Source of the DNA: JBGTFE01 sp049799955
Lineage (GTDB): Bacteria > Acidobacteriota > Blastocatellia > Pyrinomonadales > Pyrinomonadaceae
Direction of reading: 5' to 3'
NCBI GenBank assembly: GCA_049799955.1
Contig: JBARIW010000020.1
Coordinates: forward strand, 1-64,000
DNA: 64,000 nucleotides
The translations under genes were made by a program, and so were the position numbers. Below, in pieces: positions 1-7,580 of this stretch; positions within the stretch are counted from its first letter, which is position 1, and each line of letters starts with the position of its first letter. The notes under the pieces were generated by a model, which did not search any database, was not told the DNA's origin, and was given only the letters and a program-made list of their open reading frames with translations.

Positions 1-80
1 CTCTCATTTTATTAACAACAACGAGGAAACCACTATGACAACAAACACAAAAAATATAAAGTCCAGAGGAAGACCAGCAA

Positions 81-380
81 ATGAGAATTATTTCAAAACC
101 GATTCTTCAAAAATTTTGGTTGCAAAATTCGTCTGCAAAAATTCCGCTTTTAGACTGGTATAGACAATCTAAAAAAGCCGGGTGGAAAAATTTAGCAGAA
201 ATTAGAACAGTATTTCCGCACGCCGATTTAGTCGGTGAATGTGTTGTTTTCAACATTGGCGGAAATAAATACAGATTGATTACAAAAATCAATTACAGAG
301 CGAAAATCATTTATATTCGTTTTATCCTGACTCATAAAGAATATGACCAGGATAGATGGAAAAATGATTGTCGTTGTTGA
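81..380 (+). CDS. higB: HigB-family type II toxin
   Basis: The 99-residue basic protein matches the HigB mRNA-interferase family from end to end: an N-terminal MRIISKPILQKFW helix, a central WKNLAEI segment, the VVFNIGGNKYRLI strand pair and a C-terminal IRFILTHKEYD segment. Family members cut mRNA on ribosomes when the partner antitoxin is lost. A purine-rich AGAGGAAG lies about 10 bases before the ATG. The antitoxin ATG follows five bases after the stop, giving the toxin-first order usual for HigBA. It looks intact. Family assignment is by recognition of the conserved pattern; activity is inferred. Confidence 0.9.
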   Translation: MRIISKPILQKFWLQNSSAKIPLLDWYRQSKKAGWKNLAEIRTVFPHADLVGECVVFNIGGNKYRLITKINYRAKIIYIRFILTHKEYDQDRWKNDCRC

Positions 381-385
381 ATATA

Positions 386-790
386 ATGAATTCAATTATT
401 AACAATCAAACTTATGCCGATTTAGTCGTAAAAGTGTTGCCGACAGCTATTCAAAGTGAAGAAGAATACGAAATAATGTTAGCAAACATTAACGAGTTGA
501 TGAGTAAAGGCGAAAATGAGCTTTCGCCCGAAGAAGAACGTTTGCTTGAAACTTTGGCTATTTTGGTTGAATCTTACGAAGACGAGCATTATCCAATGCC
601 GGAAGTTTCGCCGAACGAAGTTCTAAAATTTTTAATTGAAGAAAACGGTTTGAAACAAAGCGATTTGCTTCATATTTTCGGTTCAAGCGGAATTGCTTCG
701 GAAGTTGTAAACGGTAAGCGCTCAATAAGTAAAGCGCAGGCAAAAAAATTGGCGGAGTTTTTTAAAGTTTCGGTAGAACTATTTATATAA
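386..790 (+). CDS. higA: HigA-family antitoxin, HTH protein
   Basis: The 134-residue protein has an acidic N-terminal half rich in Glu and a C-terminal helix-turn-helix (LKQSDLLHIFGSSGIASEVV, then NGKRSISKAQAKKLAEFF), the layout of HigA antitoxins that bind the toxin and repress their own operon. I chose the ATG at 386; an in-frame TTG at 368 would overlap the toxin end. The short gap to higB implies co-transcription and coupled translation. It is followed by a strong terminator, so the pair is a closed two-gene unit. Confidence 0.88.
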   Translation: MNSIINNQTYADLVVKVLPTAIQSEEEYEIMLANINELMSKGENELSPEEERLLETLAILVESYEDEHYPMPEVSPNEVLKFLIEENGLKQSDLLHIFGSSGIASEVVNGKRSISKAQAKKLAEFFKVSVELFI

Positions 791-814
791 TCAAATCTAA
801 ATACGCATTTAAAG

Positions 815-845
815 AAGGCGCAATTTTCTGCTGCGCCTTTTTTAT
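815..845 (+). terminator. Intrinsic terminator of higBA
   Basis: AAGGCGCA pairs with TGCGCCTT across a nine-base loop and is followed by a run of T. It lies 25 bases after the higA stop. Confidence 0.8.
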
Positions 846-882
846 TTTGGAGTAAATTATTTTTAACGTTGGTTGGTCATTT

Positions 883-911
883 TTGACAAAAAAAGCTTTA
901 AATTTTATTAA
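883..911 (+). promoter_or_regulatory. Possible sigma-70 promoter for beta-helix gene
   Basis: TTGACA at 883-888 and TATTAA at 906-911 are separated by 17 bases, about 70 bases upstream of the ATG at 980. The -35 box is perfect and the -10 box is weak. Confidence 0.45.
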
Positions 912-979
912 TTTAGGATTAAACTTAAACGTTCTTTTCTGAACAAATCCCGAATTGGAGTATTAAAATTAAAATTAAA

Positions 980-1885
980 ATGAATAAGAAAATATTATCT
1001 GTACGTATTTTAACGACTTTTGCTTTTTTAGTTGCCTGCGCTACGTTTGCCAGCGCGCAAGCCACGCGAACATGGATTTCCGGCGTCGGCGACGATGCCA
1101 ATCCGTGCAGCCGCACCGCGCCCTGCAAAACTTTTCAAGGCTCAATCTCTAAAACCGCTAACAACGGCGAAATCAATGTTCTCGACCCCGGCGGCTTCGG
1201 CGCTGTAACGATTACAAAAAATATGACAATTGACGGCGGCTCGTTCATTGCCGGTGTTTTAGTAAGCGGTTCGAATGGCATTATTATCAATGCCGCAAAT
1301 AGTGTCGTTACGCTGCGCGGATTGGACATTGACGGACTCACCACCGGCTTAACCGGCATTAAAATTCTTAACGCGAAAGCCGTTTTTATCGAAGACTGCA
1401 CGATTTACGGCTTTCAAAAAGGAATTTCGGACGACCGGACAAACGGCGGCAGCTTGAACGTCAGCAATACGATTATCAAGAACAACAGCGTGGTCAATGC
1501 CCTTATCGGCGGCGGAAGTACTCCGGCAATCAAAGCAGCGTTCGAAAATTCTCAGCTTAAAAACAGCGGCGCGGGCATTGGACTGTGGGCATCGACCGGC
1601 AGCAGCGTTTCAGTTATCAACTCGGTAATTTCCGGGAATTTTGATAAAGGAGTTTACGCGGAAGAAACAGCCGTGGTCGATATTTCCGGCGGAACAATTT
1701 CTTTTAACGATACGGGAATTCAGCTCGAAAGCGGCAGCCCGACAGTTCGCATCTCAAACGTTAATATAACAATGAATAATGTCGGCGTAGACGTGCAGGG
1801 TGGCTCACTTGATTCATACAACAACAATAAAATTCAGGGAAATCAAGCGAATGGCTCTGTAAGTCGAGTAATCGGTTCAAATTAA
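980..1885 (+). CDS. Secreted right-handed beta-helix protein
   Basis: The 301-residue protein starts with a clear signal peptide (MNKKILSV, a hydrophobic core, cleavage near ASAQA). The mature part opens with RTWISGVGDDANPCSRTAPC and continues as short repeats such as ITKNMTIDGG, VSNTIIKNNS and VINSVISGNF, which are rungs of a right-handed parallel beta-helix of the pectate-lyase-like superfamily. Two Cys near the N terminus may form a disulphide. This family is common in environmental bacteria with no established activity; no lyase catalytic residues can be assigned. It stands alone between two terminators. Confidence 0.82.
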   Translation: MNKKILSVRILTTFAFLVACATFASAQATRTWISGVGDDANPCSRTAPCKTFQGSISKTANNGEINVLDPGGFGAVTITKNMTIDGGSFIAGVLVSGSNGIIINAANSVVTLRGLDIDGLTTGLTGIKILNAKAVFIEDCTIYGFQKGISDDRTNGGSLNVSNTIIKNNSVVNALIGGGSTPAIKAAFENSQLKNSGAGIGLWASTGSSVSVINSVISGNFDKGVYAEETAVVDISGGTISFNDTGIQLESGSPTVRISNVNITMNNVGVDVQGGSLDSYNNNKIQGNQANGSVSRVIGSN

Positions 1886-1911
1886 ACTCGCCGAAAAAAA
1901 GTAAAATGTAA

Positions 1912-1955
1912 AAAAGATGTGCGGCTAAACCTGAATGTTTAGCCGCACATCTTTT
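1912..1955. terminator. Bidirectional terminator between convergent genes
   Basis: AAAAGATGTGCGGCTAAAC pairs perfectly with GTTTAGCCGCACATCTTTT around a six-base loop. Flanking A and T runs allow termination on both strands: the beta-helix gene from the left and sucC from the right. Confidence 0.9.
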
Positions 1956-1971
1956 ACTTTCTGATTAAAAA

Positions 1972-3141
1972 TTAGTAATTTGCCTTTGCTGCCGAAACGA
2001 CTTTTTCAGCCGCGTCGCGCATACCGTCTGCCGATATGATGTTGATGTCGGATTCGCGCAGAACGCGCTTGCCTTCTTCAACGTTGGTTCCTTCCAGACG
2101 CGCGACAATCGGAATCGTAACGCCGAGATTTTTTGCCGCTTCGACGACGCCGAGAGCGACCATATCGCAGCGGACGATGCCGCCGAAAATATTTATCAGA
2201 ACGGCTTTGACGTTTTCATCGGCAAGGAGAATGCGAAAAGCGTTTTGAACTCTTTCCTGCGAAGCGCCTCCGCCGACATCAAGAAAGTTTGCCGGTTCGC
2301 CGCCCGCGAGCTTGATGATGTCCATCGTCGCCATCGCCAGTCCCGCGCCGTTGACCATACAGCCGATGTCGCCGTCGAGCTTGATGTAGTTCAAATCGAA
2401 TTTCGAAGCTTCGATTTCGAGCGGTTCTTCTTCGTTCAAATCGCGCAAATCACCATATTCTTTATGACGAAACATCGCGTTGTCGTCGAAATTCACTTTT
2501 GCGTCGAGCGCAATCAGTCGATTGTCTTTGGTCAGCAAAAACGGGTTGATTTCAAGCAGGGAAGCGTCCATTTTTTCGTATGCGTCATAAAGCTTGAGCA
2601 TAAATCCGGCTGCTTGATTGATTAATTCATTTGGAATTCCTAGCCCGAAAGCAAGCTTTCTGGCTTGAAACGGACGAAGCCCGACGCTTGGGTCAACCGC
2701 TTCTTTGAGAATTAATTCGGGCGTTTCTTCGGCGACTTTTTCGATGTCCATTCCGCCCGCTTTCGAAGCCATAAATACATTTCTACCGGAAACGCGGTCG
2801 AGCGTTACAGCGAGATAAAATTCCTTGTCAATCGGCAAGCCTTCTTCGATAAGAAGCGTTTTTACTTCGCGTCCTTCGGGTCCGGTTTGATGCGTTACAA
2901 GTTGCATTCCGAGCATCTGATTGGCAATCTCACGCGCCTCTTCCGGCGATTTGGCGAGCTTTACGCCGCCGCCTTTGCCGCGCCCGCCCGCGTGAATCTG
3001 CGCTTTGACGACCGTTATGCCAGTTCCCAATTCCCGCGCCGCCGCTTCGGCTTCTTCGCCGGAGCGCGCCACAATTCCGCGCGGCGTCGGAACATTATAT
3101 TGCCTTAAAAGTTCTTTTCCTTGGTATTCGTGTATTTTCAT
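1972..3141 (-). CDS. sucC: Succinate-CoA ligase (ADP-forming) beta subunit
   Basis: The 389-residue protein has the normal SucC length and begins with the hallmark MKIHEYQGKELLRQYNVPTP. The N-terminal two thirds is an ATP-grasp domain (GRGKGGGVKLA; LLEINPFLLTKD), and the C-terminal part is the CoA-ligase domain with NGAGLAMATMD and DVGGGA. With SucD it interconverts succinyl-CoA and succinate plus ADP/ATP in the TCA cycle. The usual partner sucD is not next to it: upstream is a lipoprotein gene with its own terminator, and downstream is the convergent terminator. sucD must therefore lie elsewhere, or off the window. Confidence 0.96.
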   Translation of the reverse strand: MKIHEYQGKELLRQYNVPTPRGIVARSGEEAEAAARELGTGITVVKAQIHAGGRGKGGGVKLAKSPEEAREIANQMLGMQLVTHQTGPEGREVKTLLIEEGLPIDKEFYLAVTLDRVSGRNVFMASKAGGMDIEKVAEETPELILKEAVDPSVGLRPFQARKLAFGLGIPNELINQAAGFMLKLYDAYEKMDASLLEINPFLLTKDNRLIALDAKVNFDDNAMFRHKEYGDLRDLNEEEPLEIEASKFDLNYIKLDGDIGCMVNGAGLAMATMDIIKLAGGEPANFLDVGGGASQERVQNAFRILLADENVKAVLINIFGGIVRCDMVALGVVEAAKNLGVTIPIVARLEGTNVEEGKRVLRESDINIISADGMRDAAEKVVSAAKANY

Positions 3142-3180
3142 CGATTTATATTTTGTTAATAAAAAGTTTAGCCTGCGGCA

Positions 3181-3224
3181 AAAATAAAAGCAAAGACAAT
3201 ATAAATTGCCTTTGCTTTTATTTT
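3181..3224 (-). terminator. Terminator after lipoprotein gene 3238-3717
   Basis: A 15-base perfect inverted repeat (AAAATAAAAGCAAAG and its complement) surrounds a 14-base loop just past the lipoprotein stop. The AT-rich ends provide the U tract on the minus strand. It separates that gene from sucC. Confidence 0.75.
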
Positions 3225-3237
3225 TAAGCTATAAAAT

Positions 3238-3717
3238 TTACTGCAATTTAACGTTTATCTTCAGCAATTTCCATGCACTGTCGCGGTAAACCCATTCATT
3301 TTCAAATTTAACGTCCGCATCCGCAGTTGTGGTGTTGCCGTTGGCAACCAAAATATAGTTTCCTTTTTCTTCGCGTATCGCAGGCGCAGAAGAAAATTTC
3401 GCGTCTTTGCCGCTGGCTTCACGCAAAACCGGAACGATAACGTCTTTTTTATCGATAAAGCCCTGAAAAGTCGTTTTTAGCTGTGCTTCGGTAAAAGATG
3501 ATTGAAAATCTTTTGAAGCTTTTTCTCTAAAAGCTTTGAAATCTTCCTTATCAACAGCATCGGCTAAATCCGACATACTGGTTTTCACAAGCGATTGCGT
3601 TACGGATTCAGCCGGCATTTCCGGTTTTCCGCCGCAGCCCAAAATGACGAGAAATACTATCAGCAGGGGTAGAATTGCCGAATATTTATTTGTAAATCCA
3701 AAAATTGTTTTTTTCAT
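3238..3717 (-). CDS. Lipoprotein, paralogue of 3942-4532
   Basis: The 159-residue protein has a lysine-rich start, a hydrophobic stretch and a lipobox (VILGC) giving a lipidated Cys near residue 28. The mature part has a helical first half (SLVKTSMSDLADAVDKEDF), the phrase LKTTFQGFIDKKDVIVPVL, and a beta-rich end. The layout recalls small DUF4019/NTF2-like lipoproteins, but I do not recognise a named family. The upstream gene encodes a relative with the same LKT-FQGFIDKK core, so the two arose by duplication. Function unknown; a periplasmic or outer-membrane location is inferred from the lipobox. Confidence 0.75.
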   Translation of the reverse strand: MKKTIFGFTNKYSAILPLLIVFLVILGCGGKPEMPAESVTQSLVKTSMSDLADAVDKEDFKAFREKASKDFQSSFTEAQLKTTFQGFIDKKDVIVPVLREASGKDAKFSSAPAIREEKGNYILVANGNTTTADADVKFENEWVYRDSAWKLLKINVKLQ

Positions 3718-3894
3718 TTTTTTTCTTCTAAGCTCCCAAAATTTATTTTTCTCCGATTCTTCAAAAACACGAATCGGAATGTATTTTAATTCGCATTTTC
3801 ACAGCCGGTCTTAATTTAGCTGTAATTACAAGTTTCTTGCCGTAAATTTTATCTTCCAGATTAGAAAGTTTAGTCCTCCGGTATGCAAAAAGCA

Positions 3895-3917
3895 AAGGCA
3901 GTTTTATAAACTGCCTT
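3895..3917 (-). terminator. Terminator after lipoprotein gene 3942-4532
   Basis: AAGGCAGTTTATAAAACTGCCTT read on the minus strand is a near-perfect palindrome followed by TGCTTTTTGC, 25 bases past the stop. No gene is supported in the 220 bases between the two lipoprotein genes. Confidence 0.65.
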
Positions 3918-3941
3918 GATAAAACATCTGCAAAAAAACGC

Positions 3942-4532
3942 CTAATCCGCTGTCGTGTCAACTTCTATTCTGGACAGTTTCCAGTCTTTTCCGTCGGGAA
4001 TATAATGCATCAGAAACTTGGTCGAGTTCGGGCTTGTATTGTATTTACCCTTAAGCTTCAGAGTTTTAAATCCGATTTCCTTTTCAATTACAGGGTCGGG
4101 CGAAAAGTCCGCGTCCATCGAGCTGATTTTGTTAATTCGAATTTTTTTATCGATAAAGCCTTGGAAAGATGTTTTTAACTGCGAAGGCGAAGTTTGTTTT
4201 TTCCAGGCTTTTGAAATGTTATCGTAAAAATCTGTAAAATCGCCGTCGTCGACCGCGCTGTCAAAATCCAGCAAAGTCGTCTTCACGATTTCCTGTAGTT
4301 CTTCGTCAGACGGCATTTCGCCTTTTGAAGCGTCGGCTTTTGTAAATTTCGGTTTCGGAGTCGCGGTCGGGGTGGAAGACGCAGTCGGAGAAGCGCTTAC
4401 CGGCGTAGAATTGCCGTCAGTCCTGCCCATACCTTTACATCCTAAAATGACAAAAATCATAATGCCGAGAACAGCCAACAGCGTCAGATTGGCATTTTTA
4501 CCGAAAATCATTTTATTGATTAAGTTTTTCAT
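3942..4532 (-). CDS. Lipoprotein, paralogue of 3238-3717
   Basis: The 196-residue protein has a lipobox (VILGC, lipidated Cys near residue 32), then a Ser/Thr/Pro-rich linker (residues about 41-60) and a globular domain with LLDFDSAVDDGDFTDFYDNI and LKTSFQGFIDKKIRI. The globular domain aligns by eye with the neighbouring lipoprotein, which lacks the linker. The linker probably acts as a spacer from the membrane. The role is unknown. Each gene has its own terminator, so they are tandem duplicates rather than a tight operon. Confidence 0.75.
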   Translation of the reverse strand: MKNLINKMIFGKNANLTLLAVLGIMIFVILGCKGMGRTDGNSTPVSASPTASSTPTATPKPKFTKADASKGEMPSDEELQEIVKTTLLDFDSAVDDGDFTDFYDNISKAWKKQTSPSQLKTSFQGFIDKKIRINKISSMDADFSPDPVIEKEIGFKTLKLKGKYNTSPNSTKFLMHYIPDGKDWKLSRIEVDTTAD

Positions 4533-4697
4533 AGATTTCCTTCTGTTTTATTTTTAAGATTTATTTTTCTTTTCGGGCAAACAAAAACTGACAATTTGCC
4601 TGCAATCAAGGAAAAAAAGGCGCGTAAACAAAATTTTGCTTTATTAACCCGGAAAAGAAAAAATTTGTAGCGATTATACCAATTTTTTGATAAAAGA

Positions 4698-4729
4698 AAA
4701 GGCTGGCAAATATAAATTTACCAGCCTTT
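4698..4729 (-). terminator. Terminator of pepA
   Basis: On the minus strand AAAGGCTGG pairs with CCAGCCTTT over a 14-base AT loop and is followed by TCTTTTATC, 20 bases past the pepA stop. Confidence 0.78.
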
Positions 4730-4748
4730 CGCAGTGATTCGGATTAAA

Positions 4749-6248
4749 TCACTGCGATTTCTCAACCAGTTTCAGCAAAGTGCGAACCGCAACGGCAGTC
4801 GGACCTTTCGACTGGTGCGATTTTGTGTCGTCAGCCCACGCAGTTCCGGCAATATCGAGATGCGCCCATTTTGCTTTGTCGATAAATTCCTGAATAAAGA
4901 CCGCGCCGATAATTGTTCCCGCCTTACGCGCCGGTCCGATATTTTTGATGTCGGCGATGTCGGATTTTATTCCTTTGCTGTATTCTTTGCCGATTGGAAG
5001 CTGCCAGAAATTTTCGCCCGCCTGTTTGCCGCAATCGATAATTTCTTCGACAAAATCCTGGTCGTTGCCCATAATTCCGGTGTTGATGTCGCCGAGCGCG
5101 ATAATCACAGCGCCGGTCAGCGTCGCCATATCGACAATTCGCGTCGCGCCCTGTTTTTCGGCATAAGCGACGGCATCGGCTAAAATCAGACGACCTTCGG
5201 CGTCAGTGTTTAGAATCTCGACGGTTTTTCCGTTCATCGCCGTTACAACATCGGAAGGACGAGTCGCTTTTCCGTCCGGCATATTTTCGACCGCCGCGAC
5301 GACGCCTAGAACCGGAACAGTCGGCTTGAGCAAACCGATTGCCATCATCGTGCCGATAACGGTCGCGCCGCCCGACATATCGTATTTCATCGCGTCCATT
5401 CCTTCGGCTGGCTTGATGGAAATTCCGCCCGTGTCGAAGGTGATGCCTTTGCCGACAAGCGCGAGAAGGTCGCCTTTTTTGCCTGTATTTTTCGCCGGTT
5501 CATATTTCAAGACAATTAATTTTGCCGGCTGTTCCGAACCGATTGAAACCGAGAGAAGCGAACCCATTCCGAGCTTTTCCATCTTGGCTTCGTCGAGAAT
5601 TTCGCATTTTATGCCGACTTCTTTCGCCATCGCTTTAGCGCGGTTCGCCATTTCGGTCGGCGTTAAAATATTTGGCGGCTCATTTGCCAAATCGCGCGCG
5701 AAATTCATCGAATCGCCGATAATCTCGCCGCGTTTTAAACCATTTTCAATATCGTCGGCATTCGCGCCTTCGATGCACAAAACGAATGTGTCGATAGATT
5801 TCGTGTTTTTATCTTTCGTCTTGTATTTATCGAGTTCAAATTGGCTCGTTACAACGCCCTGCGCGGCGCATTTGGCGGTATCTTCGGCGTCCTGTTCGAG
5901 TCGCGGCAAGAGTGCAAAGCTTTTGGCGTTGCGCTTTCGCAATGCGCGCGTCGCTGTGCCGGACAAAACCGCGACGTTTGCGGCTTTATATTCGACGCGG
6001 TCGCCGACGCCGATGAGAAGAAGACGGTTTGCCTTTATTTTCCCGCTCGCGGAAAAACGTAAAAGCTCCGCCTCGCCCGCTTCGCCCGTAAATTCTTCCG
6101 ATTTTATTATGGAAGAAATTTGCCCGCCGGTGAGTTTGTCCAAATCCTTTAAAACGCCGCTCGACGCTTTTTCATCCTTGAACACCGCAACCGCCAAAGC
6201 ATCGACGTTTGCCTCTAAAAAATTATCCGTAATCGCCTGAAATTTCAT
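4749..6248 (-). CDS. pepA: Leucyl aminopeptidase (M17 family)
   Basis: The 499-residue protein has the normal two-domain M17 layout. The N-terminal macro-like domain covers about residues 1-165. The C-terminal catalytic domain contains the family signature NTDAEGRLILADA and the metal-binding lysine/aspartate region GKGITFDTGGISIKP. It removes N-terminal residues from peptides using two metal ions and works as a cytosolic hexamer. It is a single gene with its own terminator. A very long open frame on the opposite strand is a shadow of its codon use. Confidence 0.96.
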   Translation of the reverse strand: MKFQAITDNFLEANVDALAVAVFKDEKASSGVLKDLDKLTGGQISSIIKSEEFTGEAGEAELLRFSASGKIKANRLLLIGVGDRVEYKAANVAVLSGTATRALRKRNAKSFALLPRLEQDAEDTAKCAAQGVVTSQFELDKYKTKDKNTKSIDTFVLCIEGANADDIENGLKRGEIIGDSMNFARDLANEPPNILTPTEMANRAKAMAKEVGIKCEILDEAKMEKLGMGSLLSVSIGSEQPAKLIVLKYEPAKNTGKKGDLLALVGKGITFDTGGISIKPAEGMDAMKYDMSGGATVIGTMMAIGLLKPTVPVLGVVAAVENMPDGKATRPSDVVTAMNGKTVEILNTDAEGRLILADAVAYAEKQGATRIVDMATLTGAVIIALGDINTGIMGNDQDFVEEIIDCGKQAGENFWQLPIGKEYSKGIKSDIADIKNIGPARKAGTIIGAVFIQEFIDKAKWAHLDIAGTAWADDTKSHQSKGPTAVAVRTLLKLVEKSQ

Positions 6249-6323
6249 ATTTGTTCCAATAAAATAATATTATTCGAAAATAAATTTGTTAATAACTTAA
6301 CCTAAGTTTACACATCTTTCAAC

Positions 6324-6779
6324 TTATTTTTCCTTCATTTGCGCCTGTGTTTCTCTTTCGATAGTGCGATTTTTCAAAGTTTCGCGTTTATCATATAGCT
6401 TTTTGCCCTTCGCCAGACCGATTTCGAACTTGATTCGTCCGTTTTTCCAGTATATTCGCGTTACTACCAGAGTCATTCCTTTAAGCGTCGTCTCGCGCTC
6501 TAATTTTTCAATTTCGCGCCGGTGAAGCAGAAGCTTTCTCGTCCGCAGAGGCTCGTGATTATTTATATTGCCGTGCGAATACTGCGAAATATGCGCGTTA
6601 AATACCCAAAGCTCGCCGTCTTTGACCGTAACATACGATTCTTTTAACTGAATCCGACCGAGCATTACGCTTTTCACTTCCGTTCCAAGCAAAACGACGC
6701 CCGCTTCAAATTTATCCAAAATATGATATTCGTGAAAAGCGGCGCGATTGGTCAGGATTTCTTTGTCGTTTTCCGACAT
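6324..6779 (-). CDS. smpB: SsrA-binding protein SmpB
   Basis: The 151-residue protein matches SmpB: NRAAFHEYHILDKFEAGVVL, GTEVKSVMLGRIQLKESYV, the LHRREIEKL segment, and a lysine-rich C-terminal tail (KGKKLYDKRETLKNR). It delivers tmRNA to stalled ribosomes for trans-translation. The tmRNA gene itself was not found in this window. The gene is divergent from tRNA-Gln, with about 100 bases between them. Confidence 0.96.
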   Translation of the reverse strand: MSENDKEILTNRAAFHEYHILDKFEAGVVLLGTEVKSVMLGRIQLKESYVTVKDGELWVFNAHISQYSHGNINNHEPLRTRKLLLHRREIEKLERETTLKGMTLVVTRIYWKNGRIKFEIGLAKGKKLYDKRETLKNRTIERETQAQMKEK

Positions 6780-6838
6780 AAACTATTATTTTGCCTCTCA
6801 AAATTTTTACAGGCAAGGCGAGAAACGCTTTAAATCAT

Positions 6839-6866
6839 TTGACAACTCAAATTTAGCTTTTAAAAT
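6839..6866 (+). promoter_or_regulatory. Sigma-70-type promoter of tRNA-Gln
   Basis: A perfect TTGACA (6839-6844) is followed after 16 bases by TAAAAT (6861-6866). The tRNA 5' end lies 12 bases downstream of the -10 box. Confidence 0.75.
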
Positions 6867-6878
6867 AGAACGTTGTGC

Positions 6879-6952
6879 TGGGAGATCGTCTAACGGTAGG
6901 ACTGCAGTCTCTGGATCTGCCTATCGGGGTTCGAATCCCTGTCTCCCAGCCA
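6879..6952 (+). tRNA. tRNA-Gln (anticodon CTG)
   Basis: The cloverleaf can be read directly. The acceptor TGGGAGA pairs with TCTCCCA, the discriminator is G, and an encoded CCA ends at 6952. The anticodon loop is CTCTGGA with anticodon CTG, and the T loop is GGTTCGAATCC. It reads CAG glutamine codons. The start with a T in the first acceptor position is typical of bacterial tRNA-Gln. The next element, a heptamer hairpin, starts eight bases later and ends in a T run that could terminate this transcript. Confidence 0.95.
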
Positions 6953-6959
6953 AAATTTC

Positions 6960-7031
6960 AGATGTCAGATGCTAGATGCCAGATGTCAGTATAAAGCAAA
7001 ACTGACATCTAACATCTGATATCTGACATCT
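6960..7031 (+). repeat. Heptamer hairpin element, word AGATGTC
   Basis: Four degenerate copies of AGATGTC (left arm, 6960-6989) are followed by a short spacer and four copies of the reverse complement (right arm, 7002-7031). The arms can form a stem of about 30 bp, followed by T6. It fills the gap between tRNA-Gln and the thioesterase ATG at 7037. Confidence 0.85.
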
Positions 7032-7036
7032 TTTTT

Positions 7037-7486
7037 ATGAACAAATGGTACGAAACAGAAATCCGCGTCCGGTATGCCGAGACGGACAAGATGGGCATAG
7101 TCCATCACTCGAACTATCTTATCTGGTTCGAGCTTGGACGAAGCGATTTTTGCCGCGCGCGGGGTTTTTCCTACAAGGATATGGAGGAAAAGGACAACGC
7201 GCTGATGGTCGTTGCCGAAAGTTACGTTCGCTATAAATCTCCGGCTTATTACGAAGACGTTCTCATTGTCCGCACGCAGGTCGGCGAAGTTCGCAGCCGT
7301 TCGATTCGTTTTATTTACGAGGTTTTTCGCGCTGCGGACGAAACTCTGGTTGCCGAAGGCGAAACGCTTCATCTCGTTACGGACGAAAATAAAAAAGTCC
7401 GCACTCTGCCCGAAAGCTATAAAGAAATGCTTCTGACCGAAGAGTTTGACGAAAACGCTTTTCCCGAAAATCAAGCGCCCAGTTAA
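7037..7486 (+). CDS. YbgC-like acyl-CoA thioesterase
   Basis: The 149-residue hotdog-fold protein carries the 4-hydroxybenzoyl-CoA thioesterase/YbgC signature: RVRYAETDKMGIVHHSNYLIWFE, with the catalytic Asp in the ETDKMG segment and the conserved HHSNY. Such enzymes hydrolyse acyl-CoA or acyl-ACP thioesters in the cytosol; the exact substrate cannot be read from sequence. The ATG lies five bases after the right arm of the heptamer hairpin, and no Shine-Dalgarno sequence is visible. Confidence 0.9.
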   Translation: MNKWYETEIRVRYAETDKMGIVHHSNYLIWFELGRSDFCRARGFSYKDMEEKDNALMVVAESYVRYKSPAYYEDVLIVRTQVGEVRSRSIRFIYEVFRAADETLVAEGETLHLVTDENKKVRTLPESYKEMLLTEEFDENAFPENQAPS

Positions 7487-7503
7487 GTTTAAAGCCATTT
7501 CGT

Positions 7504-7532
7504 TTGTGAAAGGTTTAACCTTGACTTATAAT
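7504..7532 (+). promoter_or_regulatory. Promoter for the TIR-like gene
   Basis: TTGTGA (7504-7509), a 17-base spacer and a perfect TATAAT (7527-7532) lie about 50 bases before the ATG at 7581. This suggests the gene is transcribed on its own. Confidence 0.6.
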
Positions 7533-7580
7533 CTTCCAATCAAATAATCAAAAATAAAATAAGCTTAAATTATTATCATT

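Noticed and set aside
35..163. Short frame starting ATG at 35, overlapping higB
   Set aside because: It gives a 42-residue peptide with no family, and higB in another frame has clear conservation and an RBS.
3761..3961. Frame of 66 codons between the two lipoprotein genes, minus strand
   Set aside because: It overlaps the upstream lipoprotein end and runs through its terminator hairpin; no RBS or protein pattern.
5206..6240. Long open frame of 344 codons on the strand opposite pepA
   Set aside because: It mirrors pepA codon use and has no known protein pattern; pepA itself has complete M17 motifs.
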